Positions 1-6,610 of a stretch of DNA of 16,197 nucleotides are shown piece by piece. This DNA comes from Pseudomonadota bacterium (GTDB lineage: Bacteria; Pseudomonadota; Alphaproteobacteria; Paracaedibacterales; CAITNM01). The stretch lies in contig JAPLON010000118.1 in assembly GCA_026400695.1 (NCBI GenBank), positions 1 through 16,197 on the forward strand. The letters run 5' to 3'. The notes beneath the pieces are model-generated. The model was given only the letters and a program-made list of their open reading frames with translations, ran no database searches and was not told the origin of the DNA. Both the position numbers and the translations under genes were made by a program. Numbering within the stretch: the stretch's first letter is position 1; every line of letters begins with the position of its first letter.

Positions 1-440
1 AAATGGTTAGTCGGCTCATCAAGTAAAAGAATTGAGGGCTTTTTAACAATGCATTCTGCTAGATTAAAACGCCTGCGTTGCCCGCCTGAGGCGTTATTGA
101 GAACACTATCAGGATCAACTCCTAGTTTATCTAAAATCGTGCGTGCTTCATAAGGTTCAGCTCCGTAACTTTCTAATAAATCAATTGCTGAAATATCTGG
201 AGGATAGTCTTTGTCTTGCTCAAGGTAAACTAATTTTTGGTTTGAGAGCACAAAGTAATCACCATCATCTAGTTCGTAAATACCTGCTAGGGCTTTGAGT
301 AAAGTTGATTTTCCGCAACCATTCCTACCAACTAAACAAATGCGGTCACCTTCCAGTATTTGTGCAGTCAGATTTTCAAAAACAGGCGTACCACTAAAAC
401 GAACGCATGCTTTATTTAGTCTAAGTAGAGCAACAGCCAT
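1..440 (-). CDS. ABC-F family ATPase, Uup-like (N-terminal part, cut by window edge)
   Basis: A soluble ABC ATPase of the ABC-F type, a family whose members act on ribosomes or nucleic acids rather than in transport. The 146 visible residues hold almost all of the first nucleotide-binding domain: Walker A GRNGCGKST at residues 38-46, the ABC signature SGGQRRR at 118-124, and Walker B running into the D-loop, ILLLDEPTNH at 137-146. DEPTNH is typical of ABC-F. No membrane segment is seen. The short span between Walker A and the signature resembles alphaproteobacterial Uup-like proteins. The ATG at 440 lies only 5 bases after the mlaD stop, so the two genes are probably co-transcribed. The C-terminal two thirds, including the linker and second ATPase domain, lie outside the window, so Uup cannot be separated from other ABC-F members with certainty. 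Confidence 0.85.
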   Translation of the reverse strand, partial: MAVALLRLNKACVRFSGTPVFENLTAQILEGDRICLVGRNGCGKSTLLKALAGIYELDDGDYFVLSNQKLVYLEQDKDYPPDISAIDLLESYGAEPYEARTILDKLGVDPDSVLNNASGGQRRRFNLAECIVKKPSILLLDEPTNH

Positions 441-445
441 AATAC

Positions 446-904
446 TTATTTTTTGCTATTGTTGTTATCTTGGCCAAAAATGTATTTGCTAAGTAGATTC
501 TCGAAACTTATTGATGATTGAGTCAGCTTAATAACCCCACCGTTTTTCAGAACATCATCCTCTCCACCTGGAGAAATATTTATGTACTTACCGCCCATTA
601 GGCTTTCACTTGAAATTTCTGCAGAGCTGTCTGCTGGGATTTTTAATGATGCATCTATATCAAAGCTAACTATAGCCTTAAAATTACTTTTGTCGATTGC
701 CATGCTAGAAACGTGACCAACATTAACTCCTCCCATGCGAATATCGTTACCTACTGCAATACCATCAGCACGGTCAAACACTGCAGATATCTTTATAGTC
801 TCTGTGCGGGAAGAATTTGAGAACTGGTAACCAAAGGCAAAGAAAATCCCTGCTACTAGTAAAACTACAGCTCCGGTAATGGTTTCTAAAAAATTATGTT
901 TCAT
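446..904 (-). CDS. mlaD: MlaD-like MCE-domain lipid-binding protein
   Basis: Substrate-binding subunit of the Mla system, which moves phospholipids between the inner and outer membranes. The 152-residue product has one N-terminal membrane anchor (about residues 8-28) followed by a single MCE domain in the periplasm (about 38-115). Typical MCE wording is visible: FDRADGIAVGNDIRMGGVNVG (split as FDRADGIAVGND at 43-54 and IRMGGVNVG at 55-63) and LMGGKYINISPGG at 102-114. The length is usual for single-MCE alphaproteobacterial MlaD. The tail ends in a polar Asn/Lys run. The ATPase MlaF and permease MlaE are not next to it; the following gene is an ABC-F protein instead. A TATAGT hexamer at 932-937 on this strand could be a -10, but no good -35 precedes it and the ribosome binding site is weak. 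Confidence 0.88.
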   Translation of the reverse strand: MKHNFLETITGAVVLLVAGIFFAFGYQFSNSSRTETIKISAVFDRADGIAVGNDIRMGGVNVGHVSSMAIDKSNFKAIVSFDIDASLKIPADSSAEISSESLMGGKYINISPGGEDDVLKNGGVIKLTQSSISFENLLSKYIFGQDNNNSKK

Positions 905-996
905 ATCTAAAATATCTTAACGAGGTGCGTAACTATAACCTAACACAGGTGTTTTAAGGAAGTATTAACCGTTAAATTTTTAGATATTGATAGGTC

Positions 997-2607
997 TTAA
1001 TGTGATTTTTTATCTATTTGTCTATCAGCGAGTTCAATTTTTAAAAATTCTGCGCCCTTCTTTGTTTTTTTCCAAGGCATTACCGGGTAATTTTTATGTA
1101 GTTCTGTACCATGAACATATTGCAGATTAGGGTGTTCATTGGGATTATGAATGTGGGCTCCAAATAAATTTGCAATTTGTTTACCTAAATCGTAATGGCT
1201 GCAAACTGGTTGCGATTTTAGATAATTATTCAAACAAAGATCTGCGTTAATTGCATAAGACCACACAGGCACATCAACGACTTCTGGTTGCATTAGGTTG
1301 TGGCCAAATAACCCTCTTTCTCCTACCAGTTCTCCATGATCACTGGTGAAAATAATGATAGTGTCATCAGGTAGAATTTTTTTAATACATGTTACACATT
1401 GCTTTACCCAATTATCATGGTAAGCAATGGCATTAGAATATTCATGTTGTGTTTTGCTTTCTCTTGACTCTTTTGAAATACTTTCTGCTAATTCTGGGTG
1501 ATACTTTGCATATTCACCAAATGGTTCATGAATGTGGCGCAAGTGAATAACAATAAAGTTTTTATCGCTAAATTTCATTTCAGCTAATACATCAATCAAC
1601 GCCTCGTCACCTTTTTCTTTTAAAGATTTTAGTATGTCTTTTTTAAAGCTGAAGTAATCCATAAATTGCGTGCCAGTTTCGTGGAAAAGACCTTCACCTT
1701 GCGCGGATATTAGAAAAGTCTTGTAACCTTGGTGGCGAGCTAAGCGAAATAAGTTAGCAGATTTATTTCTAATTAGGTCAATAAAACCTGGATTGTGAAA
1801 ATTATTAAAAAACAGTTGCAATGCTTCTATTGTGGCAAGGCTAGTTGATATTCCTTTTGTATAGGCAAAATTATGGTCGCTCTTTAATTTTTCTAAAAAT
1901 GGGGTGTTGGCTTGCTTATAGCCATACATCTGCATGTAACGGCTGCTCTGGCTTTCCCCCATAATCAGTACTACGTTTTTTATTTTTGGTTGTCCGTAAG
2001 TAATTTCATAAGGTTTATAACCAAAATTATGAACAGAGGTTTGTGAGTTGACCAACCAATCAGAAAAAGATCTTAGAGTATTATGAATTGTACTTGCAGT
2101 TGGTTTGTTATGAAAAAATTGAGGTCCTCTTATATACGATAGCACTGGGTTTATTGCTAACACTAATATCACTAGAATCCACATAAAAGGAAAATGGCGG
2201 CATTTTTTAATGCGGATAGTTCCATAAATCAACAGAGCTAATGATAACGCTTGTGCTAGCCATACCGGCCATAAGGTATTCGCAAGAGATGATCCTGTTT
2301 CAAAAATTTCATCAAATTCACTGAAAGCTTTATTGATATCCTGACTATGAATAGGCGCTCCAAAATAAGCCCAGTGATTAAGCTGAATTCCTTGGGTTAT
2401 AGTAATAATGACAACAATTACCAATAAAAATCCTCGGCTTTTAACCATAGTCAGTACTGCTGAAATTCCCATTACACTAGCTAATGCTGCAAGCGGAACT
2501 GTGCAACTTAGCATTTTAAGGAAATAACCCAAATATAAATCAGGCAGAAAAATCCCAAAGCAAATTAGTGCAGCACAAATTAAATTTTGATTTAAAACCA
2601 TATGCAA
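997..2607 (-). CDS. Phosphoethanolamine transferase (sulfatase/alkaline-phosphatase fold; EptA/CptA-type)
   Basis: Inner-membrane enzyme that moves phosphoethanolamine from phosphatidylethanolamine to an envelope acceptor, usually lipid A or LPS core, releasing diacylglycerol. The 536-residue product has about five N-terminal membrane segments (within residues 5-158) and then a periplasmic catalytic domain. By comparison with EptA/MCR enzymes, the zinc ligands are E218 in IMGES, T255 in GISTS (also the predicted nucleophile) and D423-H424 in TSDHGE, with H436 in FGHN as a further metal or substrate histidine. All key residues are therefore present. The length is typical. The ATG at 2607 lies inside the end of dgkA (16-base overlap); a second ATG at 2601 is possible. 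The motif wording is nearer to CptA/EptC-like proteins than to classical EptA, so the acceptor (lipid A, core sugar or other) stays open. Confidence 0.88.
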   Translation of the reverse strand: MHMVLNQNLICAALICFGIFLPDLYLGYFLKMLSCTVPLAALASVMGISAVLTMVKSRGFLLVIVVIITITQGIQLNHWAYFGAPIHSQDINKAFSEFDEIFETGSSLANTLWPVWLAQALSLALLIYGTIRIKKCRHFPFMWILVILVLAINPVLSYIRGPQFFHNKPTASTIHNTLRSFSDWLVNSQTSVHNFGYKPYEITYGQPKIKNVVLIMGESQSSRYMQMYGYKQANTPFLEKLKSDHNFAYTKGISTSLATIEALQLFFNNFHNPGFIDLIRNKSANLFRLARHQGYKTFLISAQGEGLFHETGTQFMDYFSFKKDILKSLKEKGDEALIDVLAEMKFSDKNFIVIHLRHIHEPFGEYAKYHPELAESISKESRESKTQHEYSNAIAYHDNWVKQCVTCIKKILPDDTIIIFTSDHGELVGERGLFGHNLMQPEVVDVPVWSYAINADLCLNNYLKSQPVCSHYDLGKQIANLFGAHIHNPNEHPNLQYVHGTELHKNYPVMPWKKTKKGAEFLKIELADRQIDKKSH

Positions 2608-2945
2608 CCAATCCAGATAAGAGCAACAAATATAATCCCCACCATTACTGCAGCAGAAGCCGCATCCTTTACAAATTGAATTATTAAGTCATGCTCTGTT
2701 GTTAAGCGGTCGGCAAGTTTTTCAATTGCGCTATTTATAAGTTCTATACAAGGAACCAGAAGGTATGTTGCAACCATTATTAGTTTACGAAAAGTGCTTA
2801 TGTCTAAAAAGCTAAGAGCTGGTAATAAAAATGGTATTGCTATTATCTCTAGACGAAATGAGTACTCCTTTAAAAAGGTTGCTTTAATTCCTTGGCAAGA
2901 ATACAAAAAACTCAACCAGATTTTCGTGATCATAAGCTCCACCAT
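2592..2945 (-). CDS. dgkA: Diacylglycerol kinase
   Basis: Small integral membrane kinase that phosphorylates diacylglycerol to phosphatidic acid. The 117-residue product matches the length and three-helix layout of the DgkA family. The conserved block is clear: IELINSAIE at 67-75 and VKDAASAAV at 92-100. Relative to E. coli DgkA, the catalytic and metal residues correspond with a one-residue shift: E68 (E69), N71 (N72), E75 (E76), K93 (K94) and D94 (D95). The 3' end overlaps the start of the phosphoethanolamine transferase gene by 16 bases, which predicts translational coupling. The partner fits: the transferase produces diacylglycerol and DgkA recycles it into phospholipid synthesis. A plausible promoter lies 27 bases upstream. 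The ribosome binding site is poor (GAGATGAAAGA), and a second in-frame ATG occurs four codons later. Confidence 0.93.
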   Translation of the reverse strand: MVELMITKIWLSFLYSCQGIKATFLKEYSFRLEIIAIPFLLPALSFLDISTFRKLIMVATYLLVPCIELINSAIEKLADRLTTEHDLIIQFVKDAASAAVMVGIIFVALIWIGCIWF

Positions 2946-2971
2946 TCTTTCATCTCTACAATGCTAAAATT

Positions 2972-3000
2972 TTTATAAACTAGCAAGGATTTAGGTACAA
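2972..3000 (-). promoter_or_regulatory. Candidate promoter of dgkA-transferase operon
   Basis: On the minus strand, TTGTAC (2995-3000) is followed after exactly 17 bases by TATAAA (2972-2977). The -10 matches the consensus at 5 of 6 positions and the -35 only at the TTG. Transcription would start near 2965, leaving a leader of about 20 bases before the dgkA ATG at 2945. Spacing and position are good; the -35 is weak. Confidence 0.4.
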
Positions 3001-3094
3001 GTTTAGCCGTTCGTTATTTTAATAAATTTCTTTTGGCTCAACTCATAAAAATCTGGGATAGAAGAAATGGTTGGTAGAAAATATTTTGTACAAT

Positions 3095-3123
3095 TTGACT
3101 AAATATTTAATAAAACTTACGAT
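3095..3123 (+). promoter_or_regulatory. Candidate promoter of aqpZ
   Basis: TTGACT at 3095-3100 (5 of 6 to the -35 consensus) is followed after 17 bases by TACGAT at 3118-3123 (4 of 6 to the -10 consensus). Initiation would be near 3130, about 40 bases before the aqpZ start. The -10 lies within the left arm of the inverted repeat at 3117-3152. A perfect TATAAT also exists on the opposite strand at 3122-3127, but no convincing -35 goes with it. Confidence 0.5.
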
Positions 3124-3152
3124 TATACAGTAGTTTTATCTACTGATCGTAA
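3117..3152. repeat. Bulged 13-bp inverted repeat over aqpZ -10 and leader
   Basis: The left arm is TTACGAT (3117-3123), then TATA (3124-3127), then CAGTAG (3128-3133). The right arm is CTACTG (3140-3145) followed directly by ATCGTAA (3146-3152). Both parts pair perfectly, giving 13 base pairs with one 4-base bulge and a 6-base loop, TTTTAT. The element covers the candidate -10, the start point and the leader up to 8 bases before the AAGGAAG ribosome binding site. It could be a repressor operator or an RNA hairpin at the 5' end of the message. It is not followed by a T-run, so it is not a usual terminator. Confidence 0.6.
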
Positions 3153-3170
3153 TTTTATGAAAGGAAGTTT

Positions 3171-3848
3171 ATGAATAAATATATTGCCGAAAGCTTAGGC
3201 ACTTGCCTGTTAGTTCTTATTGGATGTGGAAGTGCTGTGCTTGCTGGTTCACATATTGGTTTTGTCGGAGTATCTTTTGCATTTGGTTTTGCTTTATTGT
3301 TTTTGGCGTATTGGTTGGGACCAATTTCAGGGTGTCATCTTAATCCAGCTGTGACACTTGCTTTAGCTTTTTCAAAGAAAATTTCGTCCTGTAATGTTGT
3401 CCCATACATTGCAGCTCAGATAATTGGCGGAATAATTGATGGCTTTATTCTTTTACAAATTGCACAAGGAAATACTGAATTTAGTTTGGTTTCAGGCTTT
3501 GCATGTAACGGATTTGCTGAACACTCTCCTGGCAACTATTCAATGATTAGCTGCTTAATTACAGAAGTGGTTATGACAACTATTTTGCTATTAGTGGTGA
3601 TAGGCACAACAAGTAAAGAATTTTCAGTAGATGCTATTGGACTTTGTGTTGGTGCTACCTTATTTACAATTCATTTAGTGAGTATTCCTGTTACAAATAC
3701 ATCGGTTAACTTGGCTCGTAGTATTGGTGTTGCAGTAGTGCACGGGGGTTGGGCGCTAGAGCAATTATGGTTGTTTGCAGCAGCCCAGTTAATTGCTGTA
3801 TTATTAGCCGTTGTCTTATCTTGTCTTTTGAACTTGAAAAAGTGCTAG
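3171..3848 (+). CDS. aqpZ: Aquaporin Z-like water channel
   Basis: Inner-membrane MIP-family channel for water. The 225-residue product aligns along its whole length with AqpZ, including NGFAEHSPGNYSM at 113-125 and IHLVSIPVTNTSVN at 167-180. The selectivity-filter residues match the water-specific pattern: F38, H168, T177 and R183 (E. coli AqpZ F43, H174, T183, R189), so this is not a glycerol facilitator. The first NPA motif is intact at 58-60. The second is changed to NLA at 180-182, with L181 in place of the proline (codon TTG). Cysteine content looks high for the family. A strong ribosome binding site, AAGGAAG at 3161-3167, supports this ATG. The gene stands alone, divergent from dgkA and convergent with the MFS genes, and has its own promoter and a leader inverted repeat. 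Confidence 0.93.
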   Translation: MNKYIAESLGTCLLVLIGCGSAVLAGSHIGFVGVSFAFGFALLFLAYWLGPISGCHLNPAVTLALAFSKKISSCNVVPYIAAQIIGGIIDGFILLQIAQGNTEFSLVSGFACNGFAEHSPGNYSMISCLITEVVMTTILLLVVIGTTSKEFSVDAIGLCVGATLFTIHLVSIPVTNTSVNLARSIGVAVVHGGWALEQLWLFAAAQLIAVLLAVVLSCLLNLKKC

Positions 3849-3856
3849 TCTAAAAA

Positions 3857-3904
3857 ACTCACCCATTCGCACGAATTATCTTTTTAATCGGCTTTTGGGT
3901 GAGT
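3857..3904 (-). terminator. Terminator of the MFS gene cluster, overlapping the last gene
   Basis: ACTCACCCA (3857-3865) pairs perfectly with TGGGTGAGT (3896-3904). Inside the 30-base gap a second stem forms, CGA(A)TTA with TAATCG, making a long two-part hairpin. Read on the minus strand the hairpin is followed by a run of six T (3852-3857 region), as expected of an intrinsic terminator for the MFS genes. The distal arm lies within the last codons of the 3884-5203 gene. On the plus strand the following bases are T-poor, so it is a weaker terminator for aqpZ. Confidence 0.6.
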
Positions 3905-5203
3905 ATCTTTGCAAAAATTCAAAAGTACCCAGCTAATAATTAAGCAAGCAGGAACTGCAAATATTGCTTGCTGATAATCATCGGCTGAATAGATGCGTAC
4001 ACCTAAATTATCAAATGAGCCTGACCAGCTCTTATCTAGAATCCAGCCCATAAGAGGTAGAAAAATTACACCACTAAGCATAACCAGAGCATTAGTGTAT
4101 CCCATCGCTGTTCCACTTATTTGGTTTGGTACTCGTTCTTTAACTATGCTAAAGCATAATACCTGGCCACCTAACCATAGTCCGCCTACAAAAAGTGTTG
4201 CCACACTTTGAAAATAACCAATAGATTTAGCATATGAGCTAATCAAAAAGAAAAGAGCACTTGAGATTGCTGATAGTTTCATCAATTTGATATAGCTTTT
4301 TTGCTTAAACGCTAACTTTGCAACCAGTGGACTGCCAACAGCCATACCAATGAATACCATAGTACTACCGAATGAAGCCCATTCGTTATTAAGGTTTAGA
4401 GAGCTCATTAAAAATGGTACCGCCCACAATTCAGCAAAGGATGAAATTGGTACATACATTAAGCCACCAATTGCTCCTGCTAAAATAATTTGCTTATCTA
4501 ATAAAAGAACAGACAGTGCTTTTCGTATCCCTACAGTTTGTGTAGGTAAGTTTTGTTTTGAAGGGTGCTTTTCTGGTTTATCACGAATTAAAAGCCAAGA
4601 GATTAAAGTTATTCCCACGCCTGCGTAGGCTAGCCACAAGGTTGCTTGTTGCCAACTTGCATGGTTAACCAGTATGGATAAAGGTACTGCAGCAAAGGTT
4701 CCCCCTAGTGTTCCCAGCATATTTGTAAGGCCAGCAATAAATGCAAAACGAGTGGAACAGAACCATTCACTGGCTATTTTTAGGCAGCTTATAAAGGCAC
4801 AGGCAGAACCGGCTCCTAAAATGAATCTTGCCATTTGTGCTACGTGAAGATTGTCCGTTGTAGCAAACAACCATGTTCCAACAGTGCACAATATACTTGA
4901 AATTGTAATAACAGCTCGTGGTCCAATTTTATCAAGTAACATACCGCTAGGAATCTGCAGAGGTACGTAGGCATAATAATAAAATGATGTTAATAAGCCT
5001 AATCCAGTAGCATCAATTGTGAATGTGTCTGATATTCCTTGGGTCATTACCCCTGGTCCAGCGCGTAAGATAACTTCATAGCAATAAAATAAACCCGCAG
5101 CTACCCATACGGCCCATGCACTAATTCTTGAGGGTTTGCGATTTGTATTTGTTGGCTGTTGAATTTTATGTTTTTTTGTATTTAGCATACTAGACAGATT
5201 CAC
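3884..5203 (-). CDS. MFS transporter (third of three tandem paralogues in transcription order)
   Basis: Twelve-helix major facilitator carrier of 439 residues; the substrate cannot be told from sequence. The signature loop between helices 2 and 3 is present as GMLLDKIGPRAV at 87-98, and the half-barrel carries AGSACAFISCLKIASEWF at 131-148, almost the same block as in the two neighbouring carriers. Near the C-terminus the shared stretch PLMGWILDKSWSGSF is followed by a Tyr/Asp-rich IYSADDY. It is the most divergent of the three and has a polar N-terminal tail of about 28 residues. The start is GTG at 5203, inside the end of the upstream MFS gene (14-base overlap), with GAGGAG 7 bases before it. 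An ATG five codons later is an alternative. Translation is probably coupled to the upstream gene, and the terminator at 3857-3904 ends the unit. Confidence 0.88.
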   Translation of the reverse strand: MNLSSMLNTKKHKIQQPTNTNRKPSRISAWAVWVAAGLFYCYEVILRAGPGVMTQGISDTFTIDATGLGLLTSFYYYAYVPLQIPSGMLLDKIGPRAVITISSILCTVGTWLFATTDNLHVAQMARFILGAGSACAFISCLKIASEWFCSTRFAFIAGLTNMLGTLGGTFAAVPLSILVNHASWQQATLWLAYAGVGITLISWLLIRDKPEKHPSKQNLPTQTVGIRKALSVLLLDKQIILAGAIGGLMYVPISSFAELWAVPFLMSSLNLNNEWASFGSTMVFIGMAVGSPLVAKLAFKQKSYIKLMKLSAISSALFFLISSYAKSIGYFQSVATLFVGGLWLGGQVLCFSIVKERVPNQISGTAMGYTNALVMLSGVIFLPLMGWILDKSWSGSFDNLGVRIYSADDYQQAIFAVPACLIISWVLLNFCKDTHPKAD

Positions 5204-6503
5204 TTATCTTCTCCTCAGATTTTGCATAAGTATCATCAATAAAAAATACCAGTATTCTACCAATAAGCAGGCCAATTAAAACAGCACCTAAAGCAAATTC
5301 GTAGTCTTTTGTAGTGTATGCTGGCGAACCGTTTAGGTCAAACGATCCATTCCAAGAGTAATCAATTAATCCACCTAGCAAAGGTTGGAAAATAATTGGA
5401 CACGTCATGCAAAGAGCATTAATGAAACCTACAGTGGTCGCGGTGTATTTAATTGAATTGCTTTCTTTTGCTATAGCAAAATATATAATTGAAAATCCTG
5501 ATAAAATTCCAGTTGCTAAAAGTAAGCAAACTACCGTGTTATAGGAAAGATTGGGTAGGTACAAAACTGCTAAAAATCCTAAAAATGTGGAAGTTGAAGA
5601 AAATGCCATTACCTTTTTACGACTACGTAATTTTTTTGAAATGTACGAAGTTGAAAAGCATCCCAAGGCTATACCAATGTAGACAACGATTGATCCATAT
5701 GAAGCTTCCTCATTGCTTAGGGAAAAGCGCTGCATAAAATATGGCACTCCCCATAAATCAGCGAATGCTGCTAAAGGAATATAAACCATGCATCCATACA
5801 AACCTACTAGCCAATTTTGTGGTTTTTTTGCAATTGCATTAATGCCTTCAAGTAGCGAAGATTCATTGTGCTTTAGGTTTTCAACCTGAGTTTGTCTATC
5901 TTGCATAACAAACCAGCAAATAAAACAAACGGCTACTCCTATTGCTGCGGCTATTAACATTGCAGGACGCCATTTATACGCGTTAACTAGTATTGCAAAT
6001 GGTTTACTGCCAAACACACCGCCTAAGGTTCCCACCATCATTGAGGCACCAACGATAAAGGCAAAATGTGATGGTTTAAACCAATCAGATGCTATTTTTA
6101 AGCAAGAAAGGTATGCGCATGCAGCGCCTGCGCCAACTGTAAATCTTCCTATGTAAGCTATTGCTAATGAATTGCTTTGAGAAAATAAAATGGTGCCCAT
6201 TACGGAAAGTATAATTGAAAAACTTACGACTTTTCTTGGTCCTAATTTATCAACAATTACACCACAAGGTACTTGCAATGGTACGTATGACCAGTAATAA
6301 ACTGAAGCAAGTGAACCAACAGAAAAAGCAGTAATATTAAACTGTGACATTAATTGATTAGTAATAACTGAGGGTGTTACACGTAAAACATATTCGTATA
6401 GGTAAAATGCCCAGGCGCAACTAAGAATGACCCAAGCTTTTATTGGTACAGAAGTGTTACATTTGTCTTGACTATAAACACATGTGTTTGTTTCTGTAGT
6501 CAC
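5190..6503 (-). CDS. MFS transporter (second of three tandem paralogues)
   Basis: Major facilitator carrier of 437 residues with twelve predicted helices, close in sequence to the 6611-7909 protein. The motif between helices 2 and 3 is GVIVDKLGPRKV at 81-92; the shared family block runs GAGAACAYLSCLKIASDWF (124-142), and the C-terminal shared stretch contains QPLLGGLIDYSWNGSF. The carried solute is unknown. Relatives with this layout are common in intracellular gammaproteobacteria and alphaproteobacteria, which is why metabolite import from a host is a reasonable but unproven guess. The start is GTG at 6503, chosen because GGAGGGGG lies 7 bases upstream. A 107-base gap holding an inverted repeat separates it from the preceding carrier gene, and I see no clear promoter in that gap, so read-through from the upstream promoter is likely. 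Confidence 0.9.
   Translation of the reverse strand: MTTETNTCVYSQDKCNTSVPIKAWVILSCAWAFYLYEYVLRVTPSVITNQLMSQFNITAFSVGSLASVYYWSYVPLQVPCGVIVDKLGPRKVVSFSIILSVMGTILFSQSNSLAIAYIGRFTVGAGAACAYLSCLKIASDWFKPSHFAFIVGASMMVGTLGGVFGSKPFAILVNAYKWRPAMLIAAAIGVAVCFICWFVMQDRQTQVENLKHNESSLLEGINAIAKKPQNWLVGLYGCMVYIPLAAFADLWGVPYFMQRFSLSNEEASYGSIVVYIGIALGCFSTSYISKKLRSRKKVMAFSSTSTFLGFLAVLYLPNLSYNTVVCLLLATGILSGFSIIYFAIAKESNSIKYTATTVGFINALCMTCPIIFQPLLGGLIDYSWNGSFDLNGSPAYTTKDYEFALGAVLIGLLIGRILVFFIDDTYAKSEEKISESV
5211..5216 (-). promoter_or_regulatory. Ribosome binding site for the GTG-started MFS gene at 5203
   Basis: GAGGAG on the minus strand, 7 bases before GTG at 5203. It lies within the glutamate codons near the end of the upstream MFS gene and supports GTG rather than the ATG five codons further on. 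Confidence 0.6.
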
Positions 6504-6510
6504 TTATATA

Positions 6511-6518
6511 CCCCCTCC
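6511..6518 (-). promoter_or_regulatory. Ribosome binding site for the GTG-started MFS gene at 6503
   Basis: GGAGGGGG on the minus strand, with a 7-base spacer before GTG at 6503. Its strength and spacing decide the start. A similar G-rich site, GAGGGGG with a 7-base spacer, precedes the lpd-like gene at 16094. Confidence 0.7.
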
Positions 6519-6558
6519 ATGATTAAAAGTTTTTGATGCCAAAATAAACATATAACAC

Positions 6559-6601
6559 AGCTTTACCAGAGCAGCTAAAATTTTTCGTACCTGGTAAAGC
6601 T
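6559..6601 (-). terminator. 11-bp perfect inverted repeat between two MFS genes (terminator or attenuator)
   Basis: AGCTTTACCAG (6559-6569) and CTGGTAAAGCT (6591-6601) are perfect inverse copies separated by 21 bases. The repeat begins 10 bases after the stop of the 6611-7909 gene. Read on the minus strand it is followed by GTGTTATATGTTTATTTT, which is T-rich but not a clean T-run, so termination may be partial and act as attenuation within the carrier cluster. On the plus strand it is followed by TATTTTTGG, but no plus-strand gene ends here. A role in stabilising the upstream message is an alternative. Confidence 0.5.
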
Positions 6602-6610
6602 TATTTTTGG

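Noticed and set aside
942..953. Short palindrome AACAC-AG-GTGTT downstream of the transferase gene
   Set aside because: Five-base arms with a 2-base loop and no T-run; not a credible terminator or operator by itself.
3122..3127. Perfect TATAAT on the minus strand upstream of dgkA
   Set aside because: No -35 at 16-18 bases, and a better-spaced candidate promoter lies closer to dgkA; the hexamer falls in the bulge of the aqpZ inverted repeat.
4350..4628. Open frame of 92 codons on the plus strand inside an MFS gene
   Set aside because: Antisense shadow of a clear membrane-protein gene; no recognisable motif. The same applies to the plus-strand frame at 7110-7508 inside another MFS gene.
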